Below are positions 22,400 through 31,076 of a stretch of DNA of 64,000 nt, in pieces. Positions within the stretch are counted from its first letter, which is position 1. Each line of letters begins with the position of its first letter. Source of the DNA: an uncultured Alphaproteobacteria bacterium (GTDB lineage Bacteria; Pseudomonadota; Alphaproteobacteria; HIMB59); NCBI GenBank assembly GCA_902616855.1, contig CACMUL010000003.1, forward strand, positions 62,001 to 126,000, written 5' to 3'. Under the pieces are notes generated by a model, which was not told the origin of the DNA, ran no database searches, and was given only the letters and a program-made list of their open reading frames with translations. The translations under genes were made by a program, and so were the position numbers.

Positions 22400-22985
22400 T
22401 AGTAATATGGAAGAGAACTTCTTTACAAAATAAATTTGAAGGAATTTTACCGTTTTCAAATTTCTTTTGAGAAAGGACATCAAAAGTTGAAATTATTTTT
22501 AGATCTAAATCTGTTGCTAATTTTTTAAAATCTTTGATGCTACATGGGTGAATATAATCAGTATTATACCAGTGATCACTATTTGCTTTTTTTAAAAGTG
22601 AGTCAAAACTTCCTGTTAAAAGAAAATTTGAAATTTTACTCAGACGTGCCGAATTATTAAAGCTCACAATGATATTTTTACTTACTTTTTTGAGGGTGTT
22701 TAATAATTGGTCTGGTTCTTGAACTGCCTGAATTGTCTGAGTCAAAAGACAATAATCGAATTGATTAAATGGAAAATCTTCAACTATTAAATTTATATCA
22801 CCGTGTATTACATCTAATCCTTTTTCCAAACATTTGATTACTTTTTCTTGACTCAATTCCACACCTTGAGCACTTATTCCTTTATTTTCTAAGTAAGTGA
22901 TTAGCTCTCCATCAGAACAACCAATATCCAACACCTTTGAGTTTTCTGGAATTAAATTTAAAATGATCTCATAGTCTTTTCTCAT
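22389..22985 (-). CDS. metW: Methionine biosynthesis protein MetW
   Basis: This 198-residue methyltransferase-like protein has '[20 protein letters not shown]' (motif I with DxGC-DG), 'GVELSQEKV', '[20 protein letters not shown]' and the MetW-specific '[15 protein letters not shown]' and '[15 protein letters not shown]'. MetW pairs with MetX; in several bacteria the complex is needed for efficient homoserine acylation. Its ATG overlaps the metX stop by 4 bases. It is probably under the same riboswitch as metX. Confidence 0.95.
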   Translation of the reverse strand: MRKDYEIILNLIPENSKVLDIGCSDGELITYLENKGISAQGVELSQEKVIKCLEKGLDVIHGDINLIVEDFPFNQFDYCLLTQTIQAVQEPDQLLNTLKKVSKNIIVSFNNSARLSKISNFLLTGSFDSLLKKANSDHWYNTDYIHPCSIKDFKKLATDLDLKIISTFDVLSQKKFENGKIPSNLFCKEVLFHITNEQ

Positions 22986-24103
22986 TTTATTCCCTTTAAA
23001 AATCCCTGAGCAACTTTAAAAAATTGTGGCTCATCTAATAAAAAACTATCGTGACCTCTATCTGATACGACTTCAGCAAAACTAACATTGGACCCAATAG
23101 AATTTAATAAAGATACTATCTCTCTTGACTCTTTTGTTGGAAATAGCCAATCACTGGTAAATGATAAAACTAGAAATCGGATCGAATTATCAATTATAGT
23201 TTTTTTATTTGCAATAATTTCATCTTTCACGTCAAAATAATCCATTGCTCGAGTCATATATAGATAGCTATTAGCATCAAATCGATCAACAAAAGATCTA
23301 CCTTGATAACGAAGATAACTTTCGACCTGAAAGTCTATTCCAAAGCCAAAAGATAAATCATTTTTTTCTTGTAAATTTCGACCAAATTTATTTTGAAAAG
23401 CTTTCTCAGATAAGTAAGTAATATGTGCTATCATTCTAGCAACAGAGAGACCATTCTCAGGTTTTTCATTACTCTCCAAATATCTTCCATTTTGCCATTT
23501 AGGATCCAACATAATGGATTGTCTTCCTGCCTCGTCAAATGCAATATTTTGGGCAGAGTGTTTCAATGAACCTGCTATACTCATAATAGACCTCACACTT
23601 TCCGGATAAGTAGCAGCCCATTGTAGAACTTGCATTGCACCCATTGAACCACCTGCTACAGAAAGCAATTTGGATATTCCAAGCTCGTCAACAAGTATTT
23701 TTTGTACTCTCACCATATCTCTAATCGTTATGGTGGGAAAATCTAAACCATATATTTTTGAGGTATCAGGATTAGTATCATTAGGACCTGTCGTTCCAAC
23801 ACAGCCCCCAAGAACATTCGAGCAGATAACAAAGTATTTATTCGTATCAATAGGCTTATCGGGTCCAATCATTAATTCCCACCATCCATTTTTTTTAGTT
23901 ATAGGATTTTCCTCTGCAGGGAATTGATCACCAGTTAATGCATGACAAACCAAAATTGCATTATTTTTTTGAGCATTAAGACTTCCATATGTTTGATAAG
24001 CGATTTGAAAATTCTCTATTTTTTTACCAGAGTCCAATAATAGCTCTTCTTGGCATTTCAGTAAGAAACCTGGATATTCAGTATTTGCAATTATTTCTCT
24101 CAT
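22982..24103 (-). CDS. metX: Homoserine O-acetyltransferase (MetX)
   Basis: This is a 373-residue alpha/beta-hydrolase-fold acyltransferase that activates homoserine for methionine synthesis. Evidence: '[14 protein letters not shown]', nucleophile elbow '[14 protein letters not shown]' (Ser in GGSMGG-like context), catalytic Asp in '[16 protein letters not shown]' and His in 'DRGHDSFLL'. Start at 24103 with AACAGG upstream. A probable SAM-II riboswitch and a TTGAAA-17-TAAATT promoter lie directly upstream, implying repression when S-adenosylmethionine is plentiful. Some MetX-like proteins use succinyl-CoA; that cannot be decided by eye. Confidence 0.96.
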   Translation of the reverse strand: MREIIANTEYPGFLLKCQEELLLDSGKKIENFQIAYQTYGSLNAQKNNAILVCHALTGDQFPAEENPITKKNGWWELMIGPDKPIDTNKYFVICSNVLGGCVGTTGPNDTNPDTSKIYGLDFPTITIRDMVRVQKILVDELGISKLLSVAGGSMGAMQVLQWAATYPESVRSIMSIAGSLKHSAQNIAFDEAGRQSIMLDPKWQNGRYLESNEKPENGLSVARMIAHITYLSEKAFQNKFGRNLQEKNDLSFGFGIDFQVESYLRYQGRSFVDRFDANSYLYMTRAMDYFDVKDEIIANKKTIIDNSIRFLVLSFTSDWLFPTKESREIVSLLNSIGSNVSFAEVVSDRGHDSFLLDEPQFFKVAQGFLKGIK

Positions 24104-24138
24104 TTTTAAACCTGTTCGAAAGATAACTGCGGGAGATA

Positions 24139-24184
24139 CGCTTTAGCTGTTTTACACCCGCAAGCTGCTATCAAATCGGTGAAA
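24139..24184 (-). ncRNA. SAM-II-type riboswitch upstream of metX
   Basis: The minus strand contains CACC, then GATTTGATAGC, AGCTTGC, GGGTG, TAAAAC and AGCTAAAGC in order. This fits the SAM-II layout: stem P1 (CACC with GGTG), a U-rich L1 after 'GATTTG', and a pseudoknot P2 between TAGC of the loop and GCTA of the 3' tail (AGCUAAA). SAM-II riboswitches are known mainly from alphaproteobacteria, upstream of met genes including metX. The predicted transcription start lies only a few bases before P1. Identified by pattern, not by covariance model. Confidence 0.8.
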
Positions 24185-24188
24185 CTGG

Positions 24189-24217
24189 AATTTAAGGCTT
24201 TTTGGATTAATTTTCAA
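24189..24217 (-). promoter_or_regulatory. Promoter of riboswitch-metXW
   Basis: Leftward -35 TTGAAA (24212-24217) and -10 TAAATT (24189-24194) are spaced by exactly 17 bases. Transcription should start near 24182, right at the 5' edge of the SAM-II aptamer, leaving a leader of about 80 bases before metX. Confidence 0.65.
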
Positions 24218-24267
24218 TATAAAATGATGATATTTTCTTTATATAGTTTATTTATTATCGAAAAATT

Positions 24268-25323
24268 ATGAAAAATAGCCAACCAAAAAATACCTACAAG
24301 GGTGGAGCAGAAGTATTTAAAGGGTATGTAAGGCTTTCATCAAATGAGAACAACTATGGCCCAGCTAAATCTGTAAAGTCATTAATAAAAAAAAATATTA
24401 AATTTTCAAATATCTATCCTGAGCTTGATGGAGAGAGTTTAATTAATCAAATTGCTAAAACTTATAAAATAAATAATAAACAAATTATATTAGGCGCAGG
24501 CTCAGATGAAGTTCTCCAAATGATATATGCTACTTTTTCAAAACCCAATGATGAAGTCGTTTTTACTAAATATGCTTTTGCTATGTATTCAATCTATGCA
24601 AAACACTTTAGATGCAAAGTAAAAAAATATGATGATAAAGAGTTTCAATTTAAATTAGAAAATTTAAGTAAAATGATCAGCTCAAAAACAAAAATTGTTT
24701 TTTTAGCTAACCCCAATAATCCTACAGGGTCTATTTTTTACAAAAATGAATTAATTAAATTTTTAAATAAAATAAGTAAAAAAACAATTGTTGTATTAGA
24801 CTCAGCATACTGTGAATATATTAGAGATAAAAAATATGATGATGGAATGCAATTAGTTAAAAAATATTCTAATTTGATTATAACAAGGTCTTTTTCAAAA
24901 ATATTTGCTTTAGGCGGCTTAAGAGTAGGTTGGGGATATGCTAATTCAAAGCTTATTTCTCAACTCTATGAATATAAAAAGCCTTTTAATGTATCTAGAT
25001 TATCATGTATTGCAGCTCAAGAGTCTTTGAAAAATAAAAAATGGATTAATGACTCTGTAAAAAATAATTTTGTAAACAAATCTCTTACTTGCAGAGGCTT
25101 AAATAACAAATTATTTGAAACCATTGATACTCAGGCCAATTTTATCCTTTTAAAGTTTAAAAGTTCATCAATAACTCAAAAATTTGTTGATTTTTTACAC
25201 TCCAATAAAATTACAGTCAGATCATTGTCATCATATGGATTACATAATTTTGTTAGGATGACCATTGGAACAAAAAGTGACATGAAAAAGGCATTAAAAA
25301 TAGCCAATAAATTTAATGTTTAA
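24268..25323 (+). CDS. hisC: Histidinol-phosphate / aromatic aminotransferase (HisC-like)
   Basis: This is a 351-residue class I/II PLP aminotransferase. The N-terminal 'VRLSSNENNYGPAKSV' is the HisC hallmark (LSxNExxxGP). The cofactor site is 'GAGSDEVLQMIYATF', 'FLANPNNPTGSIF', 'DSAYCEYI' and the PLP-lysine region 'RSFSKIFALGGLRVGWGYA'. A late 'RSLSSYGLHNFVRMTIGT' binds substrate carboxylate. Being fused by overlap to tyrC (8 bases), it probably serves tyrosine/phenylalanine synthesis, or both histidine and aromatic pathways. Divergent from metX; the shared 164-base gap holds the riboswitch. Confidence 0.92.
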   Translation: MKNSQPKNTYKGGAEVFKGYVRLSSNENNYGPAKSVKSLIKKNIKFSNIYPELDGESLINQIAKTYKINNKQIILGAGSDEVLQMIYATFSKPNDEVVFTKYAFAMYSIYAKHFRCKVKKYDDKEFQFKLENLSKMISSKTKIVFLANPNNPTGSIFYKNELIKFLNKISKKTIVVLDSAYCEYIRDKKYDDGMQLVKKYSNLIITRSFSKIFALGGLRVGWGYANSKLISQLYEYKKPFNVSRLSCIAAQESLKNKKWINDSVKNNFVNKSLTCRGLNNKLFETIDTQANFILLKFKSSSITQKFVDFLHSNKITVRSLSSYGLHNFVRMTIGTKSDMKKALKIANKFNV

Positions 25324-26212
25324 AAATATTCTCATAATTGGTTTTGGAATGATTGGATCATCAATAGCAAGATCAGTAATTAAAAAATACAAAAATGTTA
25401 ATATTTTTGCCTTTGATAAATCCAATAACCTCAAAATTAGAATTAATAAATCAAAAATAAATTATGTAAAAGTTTTGAAATCACTTCAAGAAATCAACAA
25501 TTTAAATATTGATCTTATAATTATTTGTGTACCTATGCTCCAGTATCAATCTATATTCAAAAAACTTAGCAACATTAATTTAGATAAAACAATTGTTACA
25601 GATGTGGGCTCAACAAAAGTAAATATAGAAAAATTATATAATCAAAAAAAATATAAATTTAATTTTATTCCCTCACACCCAATAGCAGGTATTGAAAAAG
25701 CTGGACTGGAGAATGGAATTGATGGACTATTTACAAATAGATATAATATTATTTGTCCTTTAAAAAAAACTTCCAAGACAAACATAAATAAGATAGTTAG
25801 GTTTTGGAAGTCACTAAATATGAAAATAGAAATTATGTCTGCAAAAGAGCATGATAAAGTGCTTAGCTTGACTTCGCATTTGCCTCATTTAATTTCCTAT
25901 TCATTAGTTTTGACGGCGATGAAAAAAGAATCTTCACTAAATTCAAAGCTTGTAAAATTTTCTGCTGGTGGATTTAGAGACTTTACTAGAGTAGCAGGAA
26001 GTGATCCAGAAATGTGGAGGGATATATTTTTAGCAAATAATTCTCAAATTCAAAAATTAACTAATAATTTCATAAGTGAATTAAAAAAATTTTCTAAAAC
26101 CCTCAATCATGGAAATTCTAAGAATTTATTAACAAAATTAAAGAAGACCAAAAACGTAAGAGATAGAATTGTTAAGGCAAGACAGGCAGGAAAGTTTATT
26201 CCTAATGATTAA
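25316..26212 (+). CDS. tyrC: Prephenate/arogenate dehydrogenase (TyrC)
   Basis: This 298-residue dehydrogenase of tyrosine synthesis has an NAD-binding loop 'ILIIGFGMIGSSIARSV', 'ICVPMLQYQ', 'VTDVGSTKVNIEKL', and the substrate-binding histidine motif 'FIPSHPIAGIEKAGLENG'. Then come 'LTSHLPHLISYSLVL' and 'SAGGFRDFTRVAGSDPEMWR', all typical of cyclohexadienyl/arogenate dehydrogenases. ATG 25316 lies inside the last codons of hisC, giving an 8-base overlap. Its 3' end overlaps the convergent plsC gene by 11 bases. Whether prephenate or arogenate is preferred cannot be told. Confidence 0.93.
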   Translation: MFKNILIIGFGMIGSSIARSVIKKYKNVNIFAFDKSNNLKIRINKSKINYVKVLKSLQEINNLNIDLIIICVPMLQYQSIFKKLSNINLDKTIVTDVGSTKVNIEKLYNQKKYKFNFIPSHPIAGIEKAGLENGIDGLFTNRYNIICPLKKTSKTNINKIVRFWKSLNMKIEIMSAKEHDKVLSLTSHLPHLISYSLVLTAMKKESSLNSKLVKFSAGGFRDFTRVAGSDPEMWRDIFLANNSQIQKLTNNFISELKKFSKTLNHGNSKNLLTKLKKTKNVRDRIVKARQAGKFIPND

Positions 26213-26873
26213 GACTATTTATCTCCATTTTGAGTTTATTTAAAAATTCTTGCTTGCTTAACCCTGGAGGTATCGGCTCTTTAAACTCTACTGTTATGGA
26301 GCCTTTATGAATCTGATTATTTTTAGGCCAAAATTTTCCAGAATTTAAAGCAATAGGCACAACTGGCTTGTTTAAAGACTTGTACATAGAATAAATTCCA
26401 GGTTTTAAATCAGGTTGATCCTTAAAGGTTGTTCTGGTTCCCTCGGGAAAAATTATTACAGGTCTATGATCTAAATATTCAGCTGTTTGCTGATTTACAT
26501 AACGAAGGCTATGGATTCCTTGTTTTCTATCAATAGCAATCATTCCCAATTTTTTAAGGTAGGTCCCAAATAATGGAATATTCAATAATTCTTTTTTTAA
26601 AATATATGCAGGATTATAAAAGAGCTCATTAAAGTATATAGTTTCAAACATTGACTGATGTTTACTTGCATAGAGATAACCTTTTTTGTGAGCTAAATCA
26701 GAATTAATTACTTCTATATTAATTCCGAACAGTTTTAAAATTACTGTCATGTTCCTTGTAAAGAAAAGCACAAAAAATCTAAATTTTGTATATTTGAAGG
26801 GAAGGCCTAACAAAGAAATAATTAATACAATAGCTGTTGTAAAATAAAATGTTATTAAAAAACTAAATTTCAT
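26202..26873 (-). CDS. plsC: 1-acyl-sn-glycerol-3-phosphate acyltransferase (PlsC family)
   Basis: This 223-residue membrane-associated acyltransferase of phospholipid synthesis starts with a hydrophobic N-terminal segment. Motif I is 'ASKHQSMFETIYF' (HxxxxE rather than HxxxxD, a variant common in alphaproteobacterial PlsC). Motif II is 'GMIAIDRKQG', motif III 'IIFPEGTRTTF' and motif IV 'KPVVPIALNSG'. The start overlaps the ydcF-like gene's stop by 11 bases. It likely converts lysophosphatidate to phosphatidate. Confidence 0.9.
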   Translation of the reverse strand: MKFSFLITFYFTTAIVLIISLLGLPFKYTKFRFFVLFFTRNMTVILKLFGINIEVINSDLAHKKGYLYASKHQSMFETIYFNELFYNPAYILKKELLNIPLFGTYLKKLGMIAIDRKQGIHSLRYVNQQTAEYLDHRPVIIFPEGTRTTFKDQPDLKPGIYSMYKSLNKPVVPIALNSGKFWPKNNQIHKGSITVEFKEPIPPGLSKQEFLNKLKMEINSLNH

Positions 26874-27429
26874 ATTTTTTTATAAAAACTAATTTTGAGA
26901 CAATTAACTTAATGTATTCCTCTACCAATTTTTCAAAAGGAATGACTATGTCATTATTGCTTACAGAATAAGGAGTTACTTTTAAACCTGATAGTTGATT
27001 AAATAAAAATTCTGCACGTTGCATATGTAAATCTGAAGTAATTAATAAAATCGATTTTATTTTTTTTTCTAAGGCCCAATATCTTGTTTCTAATGCATTT
27101 TCATAAGTATTTTTTGATAAATATCCAACCTCAATACAACATTCAACAATGTTTTGATCAAAGTTAAGAATATTCACTAATACAACTTCTGAATTAAAAG
27201 TATTATCGACACCAGAAATAAACAACTTATTTTGATTAGAATTTTCTATTTGTTTATAACCCTCAATTATTCTCTCTCCTTTCCCTCCTGTTAAAACAAC
27301 AATCGCATCAACATTAAAGTTACTTACAGGATCATGAGGTAAATTATTTTTAAATTTAATTAAACCAAGAGTTAAAAATAATAAAATTAAGGCGATTATA
27401 ATATTTACACGCTTTAAAAATATTATCAT
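26863..27429 (-). CDS. YdcF/SanA-family (DUF218) envelope protein
   Basis: This 188-residue protein has an N-terminal membrane anchor ('VNIIIALILLFLTLGLI'). The DUF218 core follows: 'VDAIVVLTGGKGERIIEGYK', 'LFISGVDN', 'NTYENALETRYWALEKK' and 'SILLITSDLHMQRAEFLF'. DUF218 proteins act in the envelope, but biochemical roles are poorly defined. It lies between lysA (1-base overlap) and plsC (11-base overlap), an order seen in other alphaproteobacteria. Confidence 0.88.
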   Translation of the reverse strand: MIIFLKRVNIIIALILLFLTLGLIKFKNNLPHDPVSNFNVDAIVVLTGGKGERIIEGYKQIENSNQNKLFISGVDNTFNSEVVLVNILNFDQNIVECCIEVGYLSKNTYENALETRYWALEKKIKSILLITSDLHMQRAEFLFNQLSGLKVTPYSVSNNDIVIPFEKLVEEYIKLIVSKLVFIKKYEI

Positions 27430-28616
27430 TACATGATCTCATTTTTACATAGATCTTCTAAGGTATCACGAGACCGGATTACACGATACTCATCTTTGTT
27501 GAATAATACCTCTAGAGGTCGAGGTCGACTATTATATGTTGAGGACATAGAGGATCCATAAGCACCAACATTCATAAATATTAAATTATCTCCAACTTTT
27601 ATCTTGGGTAGTTCAATATCTTTTACAAAATAATCAGTAGACTCACAAATTCCACCTGCGATATCATAAATTTCAACATCTTTTGAATTGTTTGAAACTT
27701 TTATTGGAGGTTTTATGTCATACAAAGCTGGACGAATGTATTCAGAAAATGAACAGTCAATAATAGCAATTTTCTTATTGCCACTATTTTTTATATATAA
27801 AACTTTACTGATAAGTTCACAGCTATCAGCTACTATAAATCTTCCAGGTTCAAAAATAATATTATAATTTTTACCACTAAGTATTTTGTTACAATTATTT
27901 TTCCAACTATCAAAATTGATCTCTTTATCTGAGTGATCAAGAACAGCAAATCCTCCACCAAAATCTAAAGTATCAATATTTATATTATTTTTATGATTTT
28001 GCTCATCTGCAATTTTGATTAGATTTTCATATGAACCAAGTAACTTCTGATAATCAGTTATTTGACTCCCTATATGAACAGAAAGTGTTTTTAAGTTTAC
28101 CCCCTCTAAATTAGAGATTGTATCGAAGTCAATTTGATTAATTGAAATACCAAATTTACCTCCTGATAAACCAGTAGTAATCTTATCCATGGTCGACCCA
28201 TCAATATCGGGGTTTATTCTGATACCAATATTTGTTTTTAGCCCCTTACTTAAAGAGTAATCATTAATGAATTCAACTTCCTCAATATTTTCAACATTTA
28301 TAGAGCGAATTTTCTGCGTGATTGCGTACTTTAAATCGAAATCAGTTTTTCCTGGCCCATCAAATATGATATCCTCAGGTTCAAATCCGGCTTTCAATGA
28401 TTTAAATAGTTCACCAGCAGAGACAACTTCAGCACCAAAACCACAACGATGAATAAGGTTTAAAATTGCAAGGTTAGGATTAGCTTTGACGGCAAAATTA
28501 AATTTTCTAGGAAACTCTAATTCTAAATTATTTAGAAAACTTATCTTATTTTTAATTTTATCCTCATCATACAGATAAAAAGGACTAGAAAACTCTTTTA
28601 ATATTTTATCCAGCAT
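27429..28616 (-). CDS. lysA: Diaminopimelate decarboxylase
   Basis: This is a 395-residue fold-III PLP enzyme for the last step of lysine synthesis. PLP-lysine is in 'FNFAVKANPNLAILNLI', followed by 'GFGAEVVSAGEL'. 'LDFGGGFAV' binds phosphate. 'IFEPGRFIVADS' and 'ICESTDYF' (active-site cysteine from the partner subunit) and 'AYGSSMSSTYNSRPRPLEV' complete the family pattern. Its ATG overlaps the lipoprotein TAA (TAATG). Part of the argH-lipoprotein-lysA-ydcF-plsC unit. Confidence 0.97.
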   Translation of the reverse strand: MLDKILKEFSSPFYLYDEDKIKNKISFLNNLELEFPRKFNFAVKANPNLAILNLIHRCGFGAEVVSAGELFKSLKAGFEPEDIIFDGPGKTDFDLKYAITQKIRSINVENIEEVEFINDYSLSKGLKTNIGIRINPDIDGSTMDKITTGLSGGKFGISINQIDFDTISNLEGVNLKTLSVHIGSQITDYQKLLGSYENLIKIADEQNHKNNINIDTLDFGGGFAVLDHSDKEINFDSWKNNCNKILSGKNYNIIFEPGRFIVADSCELISKVLYIKNSGNKKIAIIDCSFSEYIRPALYDIKPPIKVSNNSKDVEIYDIAGGICESTDYFVKDIELPKIKVGDNLIFMNVGAYGSSMSSTYNSRPRPLEVLFNKDEYRVIRSRDTLEDLCKNEIM

Positions 28617-28765
28617 TATTCGCTCTCAGGGTAATCATAGTCATCATTAGGAGGAAATGGATATTGAGATTTATCTACAACACCCTCCGGTAATTTATTA
28701 GGTTTTTGGTTTCCACAGCCAATGATAAATATAGGTAATAATATTATTAATAAAAACTTGATCAT
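28616..28765 (-). CDS. LptM-like (YifL) small lipoprotein between argH and lysA
   Basis: This 49-residue lipoprotein has a lipobox (MIKFLLIILLPIFIIGCGNQ, lipidated Cys17) and a short acidic, proline/tyrosine-rich tail (FPPNDDYDYPESE). Its ATG overlaps the argH stop (ATGA) and its TAA overlaps the lysA ATG (TAATG), so it is locked into the operon at both ends. Small lipoproteins of this size in the argH-lysA gap are widespread in Proteobacteria and relate to LptM/YifL, reported to help LptD assembly in E. coli. Homology here rests on position and form, not sequence identity. Confidence 0.75.
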   Translation of the reverse strand: MIKFLLIILLPIFIIGCGNQKPNKLPEGVVDKSQYPFPPNDDYDYPESE

Positions 28766-30153
28766 CTTACTCTAAGAAATTTAATATATTTTTTTATCAC
28801 TCTAGAAACCTCTTTTGGATTTGAGCTCATGGGTGTTTTTTTTCTTAATATACTGTTATTTATATCAACATATTTATAAATATTTTTATCAATTGATTTT
28901 TGAAATTTTTGGTATTCATCAATTTTTATTTGTGAGAGATTTTTATTTTTTTTCTGAGCATAATTTACTATATCAGCAATAATTTTATAAGAGTCTCTGA
29001 AAGGTATTTTCTTTTCTATAACTAGATAGTCTGCTAAATCTGTAGATGTAGCAAAATAATTATTGCATAAATCTCTTCCAATAGATTTTTCAAAATTAGA
29101 TTTGTTAATAACTTTTTCCATAATTTTAATACAGCTTATTAACTCATCATAACAATCAAATATTATCCTTTTATCCTCCTGAAAATCTTTGAAATAAGTT
29201 AAAGGAAGGTTTGAAATGATATTTGAGAGTTCTATTGACTTAATTCTAATGCTATTCGTTTTTGATCTTACAAGTTCTAATGAGTCGGGATTTCTTTTCT
29301 GAGGCATTATGGAACTACCTGTAGAATATTCACTACTTATATTAAATAACTTCATGAAATTACTTGACCATAAAATTAGCTCAGATGATAATTTACTTAA
29401 ATGCGTCGCAGTTAAAGAACTAGCATGTAGAAAATACATGCAAAAATCACGATCACTTACACCATCCATAGAATTATTTTTAGATTTTGAAAAATGTAAA
29501 CTTTTATTTAATAAACTTATATCTAAATTATAATTACTACCTGCTAAAGCAGCACTGCCTAATACATTTTCATCGCTGTTATTTATACAAAAATCAAAAT
29601 AATTTAAGTCTCTTTTAAACATCTCTAAATATGCAATTAAGTGATGAGCCAAAGATACAGGTTGTGCAACTTGCAAATGAGTAAATCCAGGAATAATAGT
29701 TTTTTCATTTCCGCGAGCTTGATTTAAAATAGACTTCATTAAATTCTTGATCTCTTCTTGTAAATTTTTGGAGGCTTTGATTGTCCATAATCTAGTATCA
29801 GTTGCTACCTGATCATTACGAGACCTTCCAGTATGGATCTTATTAGCTACATTACCTATTTTTTTATTAAGGAAAGACTCTACATTCATGTGAATATCCT
29901 CATTTTTCTTTGAAAATTTTAGTCTACCTTTTTTATGATCATTCAATATTGAATTTAATCCTTTTTGAATAGTAAGAGATTCTTTTTTTGAAATAACTTT
30001 TAGTTTTACTAAAGCTATTACATGTGCACTTGTAACAGCAATATCCTCTTCAATTAATCTTTTATCAATATCAATTGAGCTATTAAAATCATCCATTAAA
30101 CTGGAAGTGCTTTTATTAATCGTGGTTGATAGTATTTTACTTTTCTTATTCAT
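28762..30153 (-). CDS. argH: Argininosuccinate lyase
   Basis: This 463-residue enzyme releases arginine and fumarate from argininosuccinate. The fumarase/aspartase-family signature 'GSSIMPQKRNPDSLELVR' is near residue 280. The argH-specific 'EDIHMNVESFL', 'KIHTGRSRNDQVATDTRLW' and 'PGFTHLQVAQPVSLAHHLI' carry catalytic His and substrate contacts. Full length. It is the first gene of a leftward unit with the lipoprotein, lysA, ydcF-like and plsC genes. Confidence 0.97.
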   Translation of the reverse strand: MNKKSKILSTTINKSTSSLMDDFNSSIDIDKRLIEEDIAVTSAHVIALVKLKVISKKESLTIQKGLNSILNDHKKGRLKFSKKNEDIHMNVESFLNKKIGNVANKIHTGRSRNDQVATDTRLWTIKASKNLQEEIKNLMKSILNQARGNEKTIIPGFTHLQVAQPVSLAHHLIAYLEMFKRDLNYFDFCINNSDENVLGSAALAGSNYNLDISLLNKSLHFSKSKNNSMDGVSDRDFCMYFLHASSLTATHLSKLSSELILWSSNFMKLFNISSEYSTGSSIMPQKRNPDSLELVRSKTNSIRIKSIELSNIISNLPLTYFKDFQEDKRIIFDCYDELISCIKIMEKVINKSNFEKSIGRDLCNNYFATSTDLADYLVIEKKIPFRDSYKIIADIVNYAQKKNKNLSQIKIDEYQKFQKSIDKNIYKYVDINNSILRKKTPMSSNPKEVSRVIKKYIKFLRVR

Positions 30154-30170
30154 GATTTTAGTAATTTAAA

Positions 30171-30371
30171 TTATCTTGATAAATATATTATCGCAGCGAA
30201 TACTAAAACAGCAATACCTTGAAACAATACTCGCATTCGCATAAGTTTGTTACTGTGTTTTTTATTAAAACTTCCATTTTTTGCCATAGCTATTACACCA
30301 ATTACAACCATGAGAAGAGCTAAAATCATGGATACAACTAAAACAAAAGGCAATACAGTAGATGAAAACAT
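30171..30371 (-). CDS. HIG1-domain twin-transmembrane protein
   Basis: This 66-residue protein has two hydrophobic helices ('PFVLVVSMILALLMVVIGVI' and 'VLFQGIAVLVFAAIIYL') around a basic loop 'NKKHSNKLMRMRV'. The 'NKLMRxRVxxQ' string is the core of the HIG1 (hypoxia-induced gene) domain. Bacterial HIG1-like proteins occur in alphaproteobacteria; the mitochondrial relatives bind respiratory supercomplexes. It lies just upstream of argH on the same strand. Confidence 0.83.
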   Translation of the reverse strand: MFSSTVLPFVLVVSMILALLMVVIGVIAMAKNGSFNKKHSNKLMRMRVLFQGIAVLVFAAIIYLSR

Positions 30372-30428
30372 GGTAAATAGTTATCAAATTATCTATAAAT
30401 GTCTAATTATTAAATTTAAGAAGAATTG

Positions 30429-31031
30429 ATGAAGAAAATTGTATTATTTTTGCATGGTTATGGGTCTAATGGAAATGACCTAATTTCCTTAAAAGATTAT
30501 ATATCTTTGGAAAAAGAAGAAACTGAGTTTATATCTCCTAATGCCCCGGAACCCTGTGAATTCAATTATTTTGGGTATCAGTGGTTTCCATTAAAAGAAA
30601 GATCAATTGAAGAATTAAAAGATGGTCTAAAATCAGCCTTCTTTCATCTTGAAAAAATAATTGAGAAAATAATTCATGAACACGCAGTTGATGAAACTCA
30701 GATTTCTATCATTGGTTTCTCTCAAGGCTCTATGTTGGCGACATATTATGCTCTTCAAAAAAATTTAAATTTTCACAGTATCATTTCATTATCAGGATCA
30801 TTGCCAAAAGAAATTTTAAATGATTTGAAAATATCTGAAAATAAATCTAGTTTTTTAATTTTTCATGGAAAAATGGACGACGTCGTACCATTTAATAGGG
30901 CAGTTGAGACAAATTCGTTTTTGGAATCAAAAAAATTTTCTAGTAAACTGGTCTTAGATGATAACTGCGCACATTCAATTAGCCCAATTGCTTTAGATGA
31001 GATTAACAAGCTGTATGAACACTGGAATTAA
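30429..31031 (+). CDS. Phospholipase/carboxylesterase-family hydrolase
   Basis: This 200-residue alpha/beta hydrolase (Abhydrolase_2) has an oxyanion region 'IVLFLHGYGSNGNDLI', nucleophile elbow 'SIIGFSQGSMLATYYAL' (GFSQG), catalytic Asp in 'FHGKMDDVVPF' and His in 'CAHSISP'. It resembles E. coli YpfH and eukaryotic acyl-protein thioesterases. A natural ester substrate is unknown. ATG 30429 is taken over the TTG immediately upstream. It is 57 bases from the divergent HIG1 gene. Confidence 0.9.
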   Translation: MKKIVLFLHGYGSNGNDLISLKDYISLEKEETEFISPNAPEPCEFNYFGYQWFPLKERSIEELKDGLKSAFFHLEKIIEKIIHEHAVDETQISIIGFSQGSMLATYYALQKNLNFHSIISLSGSLPKEILNDLKISENKSSFLIFHGKMDDVVPFNRAVETNSFLESKKFSSKLVLDDNCAHSISPIALDEINKLYEHWN

Positions 31032-31076
31032 TAAACTATTAAACACTCTCTTTTTTGGATATGTTAATATCAAACC

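Noticed and set aside
29309-29533. Rightward 74-aa ORF inside argH
   Set aside because: It is antisense to a highly conserved argH region and has no initiation signal.
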